Positions 31,904-41,132 are shown, counted from the stretch's first letter. The stretch is DNA of 44,343 nt from CAYRAV01 sp964422365 (GCA_964422365.1 CAYRAV010000023.1:1-44343); one strand, 5' to 3'. Notes: generated from the letters alone by a model not told the origin. Numbers and translations: made by a program.

Positions 31904-34132
31904 TCACTCCCTGTTATCCTTCAGACTTTCAATCATGTCCACCCGTTTTACCTTACTGCGAACAAGAATAAGTGATACAAAATAACTCATTACTGTCAGA
32001 AAAATGGATATGACATAACTCTTCGGGGCAATCGACGCAGTTACCAACATTCCAAACATATCAGCAAACATCCAATAGAACGTGTTACACACAGCATAGG
32101 CTGCCAGAATACTTAACACAATACCAACCGGCAGAAAAATATGATTAATATCCAGCACTATTCGATTAATTTGCCTGTCTTTATAACCAAGCACCTTAAG
32201 CATAGAAATATTGCTTCTGTTTTCTGTTACCATCATATTGATTGCCACATAAATTGAGGCAACACAGATAATTACACCAAGCCCAATTAACAAATCAATC
32301 ATAAAACCCATTTGATTCATCATGGTATCCATCTGCTCACTCAGTGACGATTTGCGGATTTCTTTTGCCACCCTCTCCTTCGGTATAGCAAGCTTACGAT
32401 CACTTACCAGAGCATTGTATGTCCCCTGCTTAACACCGGCAATTTCAGCCGCATTATCAGCAGATGTAAAAACAGCCTTCATCATGTTATTTTGCAAAAT
32501 GCCATTTATTATAATCTCATTTTTCTCCATGGATAATGGATTGTAAATCTCCAAGCTATCACCCTCATGCAAACCAGAAATCGCAGCATACATAGAAGAA
32601 ATATAGTATCCATCCCCAATATTCATTCTGTTTCCGTTTTTATTACTGAAATTCAAATAAGGATTCTCACTGTCTGTGCCAATCAGTATCATGGTACTGC
32701 CGTCTTCATCTTCCACTGATGCAGCAATCATCTTTTCGCCACCATATGGATTATCTTCCATAAGTTCGCTTAATATATACTGATATTCATAATTTCCCAA
32801 AGTATCAGATGAAGTATCCATCATCTTTTGAATCGAATCAAATACAGAAAAACTAAACAGCATAATAAAGCATCCGAGAAAAATACCAAGAAATACCACA
32901 AAGCTGCGTGCGGGATTTCCGATTATGGAACGGATTGCATACTTTTTTCGGAATGACATCTTCTTGTCTGCCAAAATCCTCTTTCGCCTTTTTTGAGATG
33001 AATCAGCATTGGCAGCAAGCAGTAAGACTGTATCTTTTTTGAGCAGCCTGCCCACAGACAGCAATGCTGCTATTACATACATTGCTGTTGGAACAATAAC
33101 ACCAAGTATGGCTATAAATGGATTCAAATGCCCGTGTACATGCATTGGTTCATAATCCTGCAGTCCCATTTCACTGTAAGGTTGTGCAAAAATTGTTGAC
33201 AGTATTGCTGTCAGAATACCACCTGCCAGTCCCGGAAGAGCCGCAAAGCCTGCATAGTGCCGCATAAGCTGCCCTCTTCTATATCCAAGTGCTGAAAGGG
33301 TTCCAATCATACGCTGTTCACTTTTTACCTTGCGGCTAATAATGATGCTGACAAGAGCCACAGCAATCAACGGCAAAACGCACAGAATCACATAGGACAT
33401 AATAATAAACATCTGAGCCTGGGAATCAACCATTGTAATACGAGGATTTTCCGCTTGTGACCTATAACTGCTCATGACATAATCTTTATGAATGGCACGC
33501 CGGAACTCTGCACTTCTGCTGTCATCAGAATAGCATACAAGATAACGATAAACACTGTCTCCAAGTTCGTCAAAGGCATTGTCAGTTAAATAGGCAAGAT
33601 AAAAGGTAGTAATATTCTTATAAGAGTCATCCTCGTTTTCCAGCATATACAGATAGTCCGGCCGCTGAAAAAAACCTGTTACTGTATAATTTTTATCTCC
33701 GATTTTCAAACTGCCACCGACAGAAATGCCCATATTAACCGCATAACCCTCAGAAATAATAATTTCATCGTCGCTTGTTATGTCATTACCGATGGTAATT
33801 TCATAAAAGTCAATTTTTTTTGTCTTTTTGAATACCCGTATGGTTGTACCATCCATTTCAATATTAAGATACTGTTCTTCCTCAAGAGTCAGGCTGTATT
33901 CTTTTTCAAGTTCTGCAAGCTTTTCATCGGGAATCGGCAGATATGTTGTAAAATTGGCATCCTCAAGATGATGCTCTGGGAAAAAATCCGCAGAAAATTC
34001 AAGAATCGCATTGCCTGCAATATTAAACATATAAAACATCAGCAGCGTTGCCACCGTCAGCACAGTAGCTGATATATAAAATGAGAGATTTTCACGGATA
34101 TTGCGGATATACCGCCTGTTCAGCTTCATCAT
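31904..34132 (-). CDS. FtsX-like ABC permease
   Basis: The 742-residue protein has an N-terminal membrane anchor (about 20-45), a large outside domain (to about 240), three membrane helices with an FtsX core (GTLSALGYRRGQLMRHYAG), a second outside domain (about 430-600) and a final helix set (ISMLKVLGYKDRQINRIVLD). This is the duplicated FtsX permease layout without a MacB channel partner. I start at ATG 34132, directly behind AAGGAGGGG, rather than seven codons earlier. It works with the ATPase upstream; the substrate is unknown. Such pairs act in lipoprotein, lipid or peptide transport or in cell wall signalling. Confidence 0.87.
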   Translation of the reverse strand: MMKLNRRYIRNIRENLSFYISATVLTVATLLMFYMFNIAGNAILEFSADFFPEHHLEDANFTTYLPIPDEKLAELEKEYSLTLEEEQYLNIEMDGTTIRVFKKTKKIDFYEITIGNDITSDDEIIISEGYAVNMGISVGGSLKIGDKNYTVTGFFQRPDYLYMLENEDDSYKNITTFYLAYLTDNAFDELGDSVYRYLVCYSDDSRSAEFRRAIHKDYVMSSYRSQAENPRITMVDSQAQMFIIMSYVILCVLPLIAVALVSIIISRKVKSEQRMIGTLSALGYRRGQLMRHYAGFAALPGLAGGILTAILSTIFAQPYSEMGLQDYEPMHVHGHLNPFIAILGVIVPTAMYVIAALLSVGRLLKKDTVLLLAANADSSQKRRKRILADKKMSFRKKYAIRSIIGNPARSFVVFLGIFLGCFIMLFSFSVFDSIQKMMDTSSDTLGNYEYQYILSELMEDNPYGGEKMIAASVEDEDGSTMILIGTDSENPYLNFSNKNGNRMNIGDGYYISSMYAAISGLHEGDSLEIYNPLSMEKNEIIINGILQNNMMKAVFTSADNAAEIAGVKQGTYNALVSDRKLAIPKERVAKEIRKSSLSEQMDTMMNQMGFMIDLLIGLGVIICVASIYVAINMMVTENRSNISMLKVLGYKDRQINRIVLDINHIFLPVGIVLSILAAYAVCNTFYWMFADMFGMLVTASIAPKSYVISIFLTVMSYFVSLILVRSKVKRVDMIESLKDNRE

Positions 34133-34142
34133 AATCCCCTCC

Positions 34143-34841
34143 TTACAGTACAAGTTCCGATGCAGAAATCTTTTGTTTGTTCTTTATGCTCTCTACGATT
34201 TGTCCATCTTTTAGACGGACAACCTGATCCGCCATACCTGCAATCGCTTCGTTATGTGTGATGATAACTACTGTTGTGCCAAACTGACTATTCATCTTTT
34301 CCACAAATTGAAGTACACTGCGGGAAGATTTGGTATCAAGTGCTCCTGTTAATTCATCACAGAGGAGTAATTTGGGATTTTTAATCATTGCTCTGGCAAT
34401 TGCTACCCGCTGCTGCTGTCCACCAGAAAGTTCTTTAGGAAAGCGATGGCGGTATTTTGCGATATCTAATGCTTCCAACACCTCATCCATATCTAGCGGA
34501 TTTGCAGAAATATCTGAAACCACTTCGATGTTTTCCTCTGAAGTCAAGTCTGGAATCAGATTATAAAATTGAAAGACAAAACCTACATCTTCTTTCCGAT
34601 AATCTGTACGCTGATCCTTTGAAAGTCCTGTCACTTTCCTTCCGGCAACTGTTAATTCTCCATCATCAAGCGTATCCAGTCCACCAAGCATATTCAACAA
34701 TGTACTTTTACCTGAACCAGATGGACCGAGTATCACACACATCTTCCCTTCTTCCAACTCCAATGCAGCATGATCTAATGCATACACTGCTGCCTCCCCA
34801 TCTCCATATTTCTTAACCGCATTTTTCAAACTAATAAACAT
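34143..34841 (-). CDS. MacB/LolD-type ABC ATPase
   Basis: The 232-residue ATPase has Walker A GPSGSGKST, the Q-loop region GFVFQFYNLIPDLTSEEN, signature LSGGQQQR, Walker B LLLCDELTGALD and the switch His ITHNEA. Walker B has DELTG instead of the usual DEPTG, a common variant in Clostridia. The stop lies 11 bases before the permease start, so the two are an operon. The probable promoter, with a GTTAG/CTAAC operator, is about 350 bases upstream (35160-35214). Confidence 0.9.
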   Translation of the reverse strand: MFISLKNAVKKYGDGEAAVYALDHAALELEEGKMCVILGPSGSGKSTLLNMLGGLDTLDDGELTVAGRKVTGLSKDQRTDYRKEDVGFVFQFYNLIPDLTSEENIEVVSDISANPLDMDEVLEALDIAKYRHRFPKELSGGQQQRVAIARAMIKNPKLLLCDELTGALDTKSSRSVLQFVEKMNSQFGTTVVIITHNEAIAGMADQVVRLKDGQIVESIKNKQKISASELVL

Positions 34842-35007
34842 ATTGCCATTTACTCCTTTCGTTACATTCTCTAACCATTCCTTTTGTCAACAGGCCATTT
34901 TCCTTATACTCTAATTGTCCTATTACAGGAAACAATAGATTCCATATAGAAATAATGATACAAAGTGTACTTAGCCTGTGAGTAGTCACATGCACTCTGT
35001 TCCATCA

Positions 35008-35030
35008 TTTCTGCATGGCTGAACTGTTAC
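35008..35030 (-). repeat. 23-bp dispersed repeat, copy 2
   Basis: This is the exact reverse complement of 8087-8109. It lies in the long leader of the MacB-like operon. Confidence 0.55.
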
Positions 35031-35114
35031 AATGTTCCCACAAATGGGAGTAATGTATCTTGTATAACTTCTATCAACATGACACTACCTGTTGAATGTA
35101 TATCCGTATTTTTC

Positions 35115-35214
35115 GTTAGTTTTAACTAACTATCATTCTAAAGAAAACTGCCACTGAATGTTAGTGACAGCTAACTTTTTCTATATAATAGCATGAACAA
35201 ACTCCTTTCGTCAA
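35115..35214 (-). promoter_or_regulatory. Promoter with two GTTAG/CTAAC operators upstream of the ABC operon
   Basis: On the minus strand TTGACG (35209-35214) and TATTAT (35185-35190) are 18 bases apart. GTTAGTGACAGCTAAC (35160-35175) lies at about +3 to +18, and a perfect palindrome GTTAGTTTTAACTAAC at 35115-35130. The same box at the same distance from its promoter occurs upstream of the HMA/ZIP operon (40024-40078). The half-sites resemble those of DtxR/MntR-type metal repressors. The nearest downstream gene is the MacB-like ATPase, 300 bases away. Confidence 0.6.
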
Positions 35215-35264
35215 TATTTCAACAAATGATTTTCCATTACAAATAAACCATTTTTTGACAATTC

Positions 35265-35414
35265 AGATATCCAGCCTGTTATCCACAAATCCAGCCATAG
35301 AGAGTGATTTTTTGAATACCATATTCATCTGCTGCTTTACTTTAATTCGCTTCTTTTGCCAGTTTAACAGCCTGTACTTTGCATCCACGAATCATATTGT
35401 ATGTTCTTTGTCAT
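35265..35414 (-). pseudogene. Remnant of an IS3-type transposase orfA
   Basis: From ATG 35414 the sequence reads MTKNIQYDSWMQ, and then in another frame QAVKLAKEAN, a stop, SKAADEYGIQKITLYGWI and another stop. This is the start of a helix-turn-helix transposase subunit (orfA) of the IS3 kind. A frameshift and two nonsense codons make it non-functional; orfB is absent. Confidence 0.55.
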
Positions 35415-35434
35415 TTTAATGCTCCCTTTTTTAT

Positions 35435-35459
35435 TAGAGCGTGTTTGAAAATTGCTTGA
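35435..35459 (+). repeat. Left-end fragment of the MITE-like family
   Basis: TAGAGCGTGTTTGAAAATTG followed by CTTGA is the family left end. Nothing else of the element remains; it abuts the IS remnant. Confidence 0.55.
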
Positions 35460-35840
35460 TAAATAATAAATAATTGATTTTTTAGAAGACAATATTATCT
35501 ATTCCAACTTTCCAATTTATTAACCGCAACAATCCCTTTAATTTGGTTAAAGGGATTGAAATTTCAACAAAAAGTAGTATAATAAATGTGTAATAAATCA
35601 AATAGGTGCAAACTGCTATTAAGTAAACAATACTTGAAGTTATATCATATTGAGAGTTTATATCCAATCTTATGAACCTTCTATACTAATACTCTGCTAG
35701 AATCTGCTGTCAAAGTGTAGTTCACACCTTTGGAACATAAATTTTCCAATATGCTGCAAACAAAAGAACAATAACAGAAACCACTATTTAGATTATGCAT
35801 TTAAAAAAAATTGCTAAGCAACAGAGGGAGGATTTTAGCA

Positions 35841-37544
35841 ATGAATAAAAAAGAAAACATTGAAAAGAAACTAACAGCCTCTATTTTTAAAGTGTCGACC
35901 ATTACAGCAGGAGCGGCAATTTTAGGTGTAATTGCTCTTATTGTCATATCCAGCCGATATTCTTATGCATTGAATAATTTTGGTTTTGCACAGGGGGATA
36001 TTGGAAAGGCGATGTTTGAATTTGCAGATATCCGGTCATCACTGCGGGCGGCAATCGGTTATGATAATGAGGATGCCATTAGCACCGTAGTAAAACAGCA
36101 CGATGAAAAGAAAGCCTTATTTGAGGATTATTTTGCAGAAATTGAAAATACAATCGTGTCGGATGATGGCAGAGCAACATATAATGCAATTAAAGCAGAA
36201 CTCGATGATTATTGGAAACTAGATACTATGATAATGGAGTTGGGTGCGACAACAGATCGTGACCTTTGCGTTCAGGCACAAGAGTTGGCACTTACCGAAT
36301 TAACCAGTGCCTATAACAGCATTTATGATAAATTAGAAGGACTATTGAATGTAAAAGTTAATGAGGGAAATCGTCTTGCCAAAACACTTATGATTGCTGG
36401 ATGGATTCTTGTGTTGGCAATCCTTGCTACAATTGCAATAGCAATGGTATTATCCTCTAGAATTGGAAAAAGAATTGCAAGAAGAATTTCTGTTCCTTTA
36501 GAAAAATTGGGAGAACGTCTCAAAACATTTGCAGCAGGAGATCTTGCTTCGCCATTTCCTTCGATTGAGACAGGAGATGAAGTGGAACATATGGAAAATG
36601 ATGCAAAGGAAATGGCCAGCAATCTCGACACAATTATATATGATATCAGCGAAGTACTCGGTGAGATGGCTAGTGGAAATTATACTGTCAGATCTAAGGT
36701 TTCAGAACGGTATACCGGGGATTTCAAGAAATTGTATGAGTCTATGCATGGATTAAGAGATCAGATGACAGAAACATTATTATCTATTGGTGATGCTTCC
36801 AATCAAGTATCTGCTGGTTCCGACGAGTTGGCAAATGCATCACTATGTCTTGCAGAGGGTGCTACCGATCAGGCGAATGCAGTATCAGAATTACATGCAA
36901 CTATTTCTGATATCACTGCAACAATGGAAAAAAGTGCACAGAGTGCACATGAATCTTACATCAAGGCACAAGAATATGCAGACGAGGCAGATAAGAGCCG
37001 TCAGGAAATGGATACTATGATAGCTGCTATGGAGCGAATCAATGATACCTCCACTAAAATCGGAAATATTATTTCCGAAATCGAATCGATTGCAGACCAG
37101 ACCAATCTTCTGTCTTTGAATGCCTCCATAGAGGCTGCCCGAGCAGGAGAATCAGGACGCGGCTTTGCAGTTGTAGCAGATCAAATTAGAGAGCTGGCAG
37201 ATCAAAGTGCAAAGGCAGCAGTAGATACCAGAGACTTGATTGAGGCTTCAATCCATGAAGTTTCTATAGGAAACAGTGTGGCAGATCACACATCAAGTGC
37301 GATTAAAACTGTAGTGGATGGAATCAAACAGATTGCTGATTTCTCCAAAAACCTGAAGGTTATAATGGAAGAACAAGCAGAGGCCATGCGGCAGGCAGAA
37401 ATAGGTATCAATCAGATTTCAGGTGTGGTACAGAGCAATGCAGCAACTGCCGAAGAGGCATCGGCAACCAGTGAGCAATTATCCGCACAGGCTATGATGC
37501 TGGATGAGCTTGTCAGACAGTTTGAATTGACAAAACAAGACTGA
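35841..37544 (+). CDS. Methyl-accepting chemotaxis protein
   Basis: The 567-residue chemoreceptor has a first membrane helix (about 15-45), a four-helix-bundle type sensor part (to about 175), a second membrane helix (GWILVLAILATIAIAMVL), a HAMP linker (RISVPLEKLGERLKTFAAGDL) and the signalling domain. The highly conserved tip is IADQTNLLSLNASIEAARAGESGRGFAVVADQIRELADQS. I start at ATG 35841, ten bases after GGGAGG, since the frame upstream of it has no site. It should report an outside signal to CheA/CheW. No other chemotaxis genes are near, and the sensor domain gives no clue to its ligand. Confidence 0.92.
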   Translation: MNKKENIEKKLTASIFKVSTITAGAAILGVIALIVISSRYSYALNNFGFAQGDIGKAMFEFADIRSSLRAAIGYDNEDAISTVVKQHDEKKALFEDYFAEIENTIVSDDGRATYNAIKAELDDYWKLDTMIMELGATTDRDLCVQAQELALTELTSAYNSIYDKLEGLLNVKVNEGNRLAKTLMIAGWILVLAILATIAIAMVLSSRIGKRIARRISVPLEKLGERLKTFAAGDLASPFPSIETGDEVEHMENDAKEMASNLDTIIYDISEVLGEMASGNYTVRSKVSERYTGDFKKLYESMHGLRDQMTETLLSIGDASNQVSAGSDELANASLCLAEGATDQANAVSELHATISDITATMEKSAQSAHESYIKAQEYADEADKSRQEMDTMIAAMERINDTSTKIGNIISEIESIADQTNLLSLNASIEAARAGESGRGFAVVADQIRELADQSAKAAVDTRDLIEASIHEVSIGNSVADHTSSAIKTVVDGIKQIADFSKNLKVIMEEQAEAMRQAEIGINQISGVVQSNAATAEEASATSEQLSAQAMMLDELVRQFELTKQD

Positions 37545-37564
37545 TAGAGATTTTAAAAAGTGAT

Positions 37565-37620
37565 AGCTTGTTACAAGATGTACGCACACCTTGTAACAAG
37601 CTATTTTCAAACACGCTCTA
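37565..37620 (-). repeat. MITE-like left end turned into a terminator hairpin
   Basis: On the minus strand this is the family left end: TAGAGCGTGTTTGAAAATAG, then CTTGTTACAAGGTGTGCG. It is followed by an inverted copy. Thus AGCTTGTTACAAG (37565-37577) pairs perfectly with CTTGTAACAAGCT (37590-37602), and on the plus strand the stem is followed by ATTTTC. It sits 20 bases after the chemoreceptor stop and probably terminates its mRNA. Confidence 0.65.
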
Positions 37621-37676
37621 GAATAACACTCTGGAAAACAATTAGACTCATTTTAGATTTAAAGGGTATAAAAGAG

Positions 37677-37711
37677 CCTCGAAAATGCCAATTTTATCAG
37701 CATTTTCGAGG
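37677..37711. terminator. Perfect 12-bp hairpin
   Basis: CCTCGAAAATGC (37677-37688) pairs perfectly with GCATTTTCGAGG (37700-37711) around an 11-base loop, followed by TTCTGTCTG. It lies between the chemoreceptor gene and the nuclease remnant, both of which end nearby. Confidence 0.55.
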
Positions 37712-37877
37712 TTCTGTCTGTTACTCGGACTCGATAGTTTATACTATATCTTGTGTCCAAAGAATTATAATACGCATCATTTCGTATAGAAATTCCAGAT
37801 GTTATTCACATTATAATCCTTTATCCAACTTTTTGCAGGAAAATTGCAAGACAAGATAAAATCCATAGCACTAAGCA

Positions 37878-38393
37878 TTACGAATGTTGTAACTCCAAAA
37901 TTTTCTCTTTGGATAACTTACAGTATCTAATTATCTTTTCAATAGGCTCGCCATCTCGCAACATATCAAGTGCCATCTCTATCCTCGCATTATTCTGTGC
38001 ATCATAGCGTTCGCTTTCCACATAAGTACGCATAGCTTCCTCTTCATCATATAATACCATCATAATGTCCATGACCTCCTTTTCCCTGCTTTCCAAATAC
38101 TCTTTCAGCACATTTCTGTCCTTACAAATACGAATAGTTTCTAATATTGCTTTCTTTGTTCTACCATATAACTTCACCTGTTCATTACAAACCTTAGTAA
38201 AAATGACATATTGATTGATAATATCGCCTTCCCCTGTTTCTTCGGAAACAGTGCCATCATAAATCATTTTTACCCTTACATCAACAGCACATTCCTTACC
38301 ACCAAAAAATTCCTTGGATAATGAGATTTCAGCCGGACGCTCCTGCCGCTCGCCTGTATATATAACATACAATTCTGGTTCCGAAATCTGTAC
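37878..38393 (-). pseudogene. C-terminal remnant of an Rpn-type (PD-(D/E)XK) nuclease
   Basis: The open frame reads EPELYVIYTGERQERPAEIS, LSKEFFGGKECAVDVRVKMI, then YGRTKKAILETIRICKDRNVL, KEYLESREKEVMDIMMVLYDE, and ends LSKEKILELQHS. This is the typical back half of the Rpn/PD-(D/E)XK transposase-like family. The N-terminal catalytic region is absent. The fragment is joined in another frame to a kinase fragment, so it is a rearrangement product. Confidence 0.75.
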
Positions 38394-38721
38394 TTGCTTG
38401 CTGGTGAACCGTACATTTGAAATCAGCTTGACATTCTTTGGCTTTATGAGCTTTATCCCTGATAATCACATTTAAAAAATCATTTCCTGTCTGCTGATAA
38501 AAAAAATCATTTCCTGTCTGCTGATAATCCTCATAATCCGATATTTGGGCAAGGAGCATTTCAGCTATTTGTGCATTTTCTTGTCCTTGCTGTTCTTTCA
38601 ACAACAGCAGATGATTTTTCATGTCATGGTACAAAGCACAGATTCTTTTTTCATCTATCTGTTTACTTTGATAGTAAGCATATTGGTATTTTAATCGTTC
38701 TATCTCTATTTTATATTCCAT
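38394..38721 (-). pseudogene. Fragment of an AgrC-type histidine kinase
   Basis: From ATG 38721 the frame gives a dimerisation helix with the acceptor motif LYHDMKNHLLLL and continues NVIIRDKAHKAKECQADFKC, the start of a GHKL ATPase. Then it runs out of frame into the nuclease remnant. The membrane part and the ATP-binding N and G boxes are missing. A 27-base tandem duplication (38474-38527) doubles the motif YQQTGNDF. Confidence 0.7.
38474..38527. repeat. 27-bp tandem duplication inside the kinase fragment
   Basis: AAAAAATCATTTCCTGTCTG plus CTGATAA occurs twice in tandem. It adds nine residues in frame (YQQTGNDFF then YQQTGNDFL), consistent with replication slippage. Confidence 0.7.
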
Positions 38722-38898
38722 AACTTTTTCCCGAAGATAAAACTGATAATTGCTATATGTAACAAGGGTATCACCTCCCTTTTACCCCTCAGTTCACATT
38801 ATACTATAATCCGTACTGCATCCTCAGTCCAAGATTGAGAACAAACTATTATGACTTTTAAATTTGAATACCAGAAATTAAACTTTTACTAAAATCCA

Positions 38899-39681
38899 TC
38901 ATCCCAATGCCACATCCAGTGCCATCATAATGGTAAACCCTGCTGCAAACAGAACTGTCCCCACATTAGAATGTTTCCCTTCCGACATCTCCGGAATCAA
39001 TTCCTCCACCACCACATAGACCATAGCTCCTGCCGCAAAACTCAAAAGATATGGCAGGAGCGGAATCACAAAACCCGCAGCTAAAATGGTCAGAACCGCA
39101 CCCACTGGCTCCACAGCACCAGAAAGTGCCCCATAAAAGAATGCCTTCCCTTTGCTGACACCCTCCGCCCGCAGGGGCATGGAAATAATCGCACCTTCTG
39201 GGAAATTCTGTATGGCGATACCTAAAGAAAGTGCCAAGGCTCCCATAGCAGTGATTCTGGCATCTCCAGACATCCACCCGGCATAAACCACTCCCACAGC
39301 CATGCCCTCTGGAAGATTATGGAGTGTCACCGCAAGTACCAGCATCGTTGTCTTCTGCAGACTGCTTTCCAGCCCTTCTGCTTTGGTGCTGTTCATATGA
39401 AGGTGAGGAACCGTCTGGTCTAAAAACAGCAGGAACAGAATTCCTATCCAGAACCCGGCTACCGCAGGTACAAACGCCCACTGCCCACTAAACTGTGATT
39501 GCTCTATGGCAGGAATCAATAAACTCCAAATGGAAGCCGCCACCATAACTCCTGCCGCAAACCCAGTCAATGCCCTCTGCAACAGGGGATTCAGTTTATT
39601 CTTCATGAATAGCACACAGGATGCCCCAAGCGCTGTTCCAAGAAATGGTATCAAAATGCCCTGAAAAACCTGCATCTTCAT
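38899..39681 (-). CDS. ZIP-family metal transporter (GufA-like)
   Basis: The 260-residue protein has eight membrane segments. The metal-path motifs HNLPEGMAVG and QNFPEGAIIS are in helices 4 and 5, and VVEELIPE is later, all standard for GufA-type ZIP proteins that import zinc or other divalent metals. I start at ATG 39681 behind GGGGGTGACGTC. The upstream HMA-domain gene ends five bases earlier, so they are one operon. Control by metal is suggested by the GTTAG/CTAAC operator before the operon. Confidence 0.9.
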   Translation of the reverse strand: MKMQVFQGILIPFLGTALGASCVLFMKNKLNPLLQRALTGFAAGVMVAASIWSLLIPAIEQSQFSGQWAFVPAVAGFWIGILFLLFLDQTVPHLHMNSTKAEGLESSLQKTTMLVLAVTLHNLPEGMAVGVVYAGWMSGDARITAMGALALSLGIAIQNFPEGAIISMPLRAEGVSKGKAFFYGALSGAVEPVGAVLTILAAGFVIPLLPYLLSFAAGAMVYVVVEELIPEMSEGKHSNVGTVLFAAGFTIMMALDVALG

Positions 39682-39685
39682 GACG

Positions 39686-39943
39686 TCACCCCCTGAATAA
39701 TGAAAACAATCCTTTCTTCTCATAAGGCTCACTGCTCACAGATACAACATCATAACCAGCCTTTGCAACTACGCTTTTCAATTCCTGTCCTGGGATATCC
39801 TGCTCTGTGAGAATAACGGTCTGCCTCTTTGTATGGGAACTTGTCACCTTCTTTACCTGAAAGGCATTCCTTACTGCCTCATTGATGTGTGCCTCGCACA
39901 TACCGCAGGCCATACCCTCTATACCCAATGTAATTTTAACCAT
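39686..39943 (-). CDS. HMA-domain metal-binding protein
   Basis: The 85-residue single HMA domain has the metal site GMACGMCE and the ferredoxin-like pattern HINEAVRNAFQVKKVTSS and LKSVVAKAGYDVVSV. It resembles small copper chaperones of the CopZ type but is placed with a ZIP importer instead of a copper pump. The tail KKGLFSLFRG is basic. ATG 39943 follows GGAGGGCATTTT; the longer frame has no site. It may deliver metal to or from the ZIP protein, though this is inference. Confidence 0.85.
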   Translation of the reverse strand: MVKITLGIEGMACGMCEAHINEAVRNAFQVKKVTSSHTKRQTVILTEQDIPGQELKSVVAKAGYDVVSVSSEPYEKKGLFSLFRG

Positions 39944-40023
39944 AAAATGCCCTCCAATCACTGTCCTAATATCATTTAGCAATAACCAGTTTATAAAATT
40001 AATAAATTACTTCTTCTTTTTGT

Positions 40024-40078
40024 GTTAGTAATCACTAACTTAATTTTAAGTATATCCCTCTGATTATACTTTTGTCAA
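40024..40078 (-). promoter_or_regulatory. Promoter with a GTTAG/CTAAC operator upstream of the HMA/ZIP operon
   Basis: On the minus strand TTGACA (40073-40078) and TATACT (40049-40054) are 18 bases apart. The palindrome GTTAGTGATTACTAAC (40024-40039) covers about +3 to +18. The promoter spacing, box length and position are the same as at 35160-35214. A repressor there would block early transcription. No other feature is seen in the rest of the gap 40079-40330. Confidence 0.65.
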
Positions 40079-40330
40079 TAGGATGTAAAACCATTTGCAA
40101 AACTGCAAAATTTTCAGATTTTATCAACACTCTTGCCACAGTGACACCACACAATGAGTCAATATGAACAAGGTTTAGAGTAATCCTTTTCTTGCAAATG
40201 GCTCTTTGCCTCATAATATATTTTGAAATATCAGTGAAAGAATTATTCTTGATAGGAGATGAAACATATAAAAAAAATTAGAATATGTTACTGTTTCCTT
40301 TCACTCTATATAAACAGACATGGAATATCC

Positions 40331-40870
40331 CTAAATTATAGTTTTTTCCAAATATTCAATAGGAACTTTTTTTGTCAGCCACACTCCATTTACAGAGCAG
40401 AAAAATTTATAACCTTCTTGTGCCATTTGCCCACTATGCACACGATACAAAATAGGATTTCCATGTCTTCTTCCTACTGTGATGGCAGTTTGGCAGTCTT
40501 TTGATAAGTGAACATATAATCGGCTTTTAGGAATTAATCCATTTTCATCAATAGCTTTTTCATACTTTTGACCAGTCCCATGCCATAAATATTCTGGGGG
40601 TACCATTTCTTCCAGCTCTACATCAACAGGTATGGAATGTCCCTGATTTGCCCTTATTAATGTCTTGTCCTCATTAAAAGAATATCTTTGCTTCTTATCT
40701 GTATTTACTATTTTTTCCAGTGTCGGCATATCAAATGATTGTGTTTTAGCAATGCCATCAATAAGCTGTTCCACATCCGCCCAGCCATGTTCATCAAGTG
40801 TAAGACCAATTACCTCCGGCTTATGACGTAAAATTAAACTAATATATTTACTTGTATGATTTAAATCCAT
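40331..40870 (-). CDS. kptA: RNA 2'-phosphotransferase (Tpt1/KptA)
   Basis: The 179-residue enzyme matches Tpt1/KptA in length and motifs: N-terminal SKYISLILRHKPEVIGLTLDE with the conserved Arg-His, the helix DEHGWADVEQLI, then the catalytic half with YLWHGTGQKYEKAI, VHLSKDCQTAITVGRRHGNP and FFCSVNGVWL. The family transfers an internal RNA 2'-phosphate to NAD. In bacteria, which lack the matching tRNA splicing, its role is open; repair of damaged RNA and NAD-dependent RNA capping have been discussed. The ATG follows GAGGAGGCAGGATAA. It appears alone. Confidence 0.92.
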   Translation of the reverse strand: MDLNHTSKYISLILRHKPEVIGLTLDEHGWADVEQLIDGIAKTQSFDMPTLEKIVNTDKKQRYSFNEDKTLIRANQGHSIPVDVELEEMVPPEYLWHGTGQKYEKAIDENGLIPKSRLYVHLSKDCQTAITVGRRHGNPILYRVHSGQMAQEGYKFFCSVNGVWLTKKVPIEYLEKTII

Positions 40871-40918
40871 TTATCCTGCCTCCTCACACCTATTTTTATA
40901 GCAGCCTAAAACCGGCTC

Positions 40919-41103
40919 TAGAGCGTGTTTGAAAATTGCTTGTTACACGATGTGCATCACAATTTGTGGGGGATTTGTTCCAAATTCATGAGGTGCAGCG
41001 GGCTGCATGCAATGAATTTGGAGCAAATATCCATACCTTATCGGACGAAGTCCCCCAGCCCAAAAGGGCATGGATTGCGGTATGCCCGAATGGGTACGCA
41101 AAG
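40919..41103 (+). repeat. MITE-like element, right end missing
   Basis: It begins TAGAGCGTGTTTGAAAATTG and follows the full element through GGTGCAGCGGGCTGCA, TATCGGACGAAGTCCCCCAG and GCGGTATGCCCGAATGGG. Similarity stops at TACGCAAA near 41103, 30 bases before the stop codon of the hybrid kinase. The right terminal repeat is absent. Confidence 0.7.
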
Positions 41104-41132
41104 CACCCATAAGACCGCTGCTCAGGGCTTCC

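Noticed and set aside
35482..35667. 61-residue hydrophobic minus-strand frame
   Set aside because: AT-rich composition gives hydrophobic codons by chance; no ribosome site or neighbours support it.
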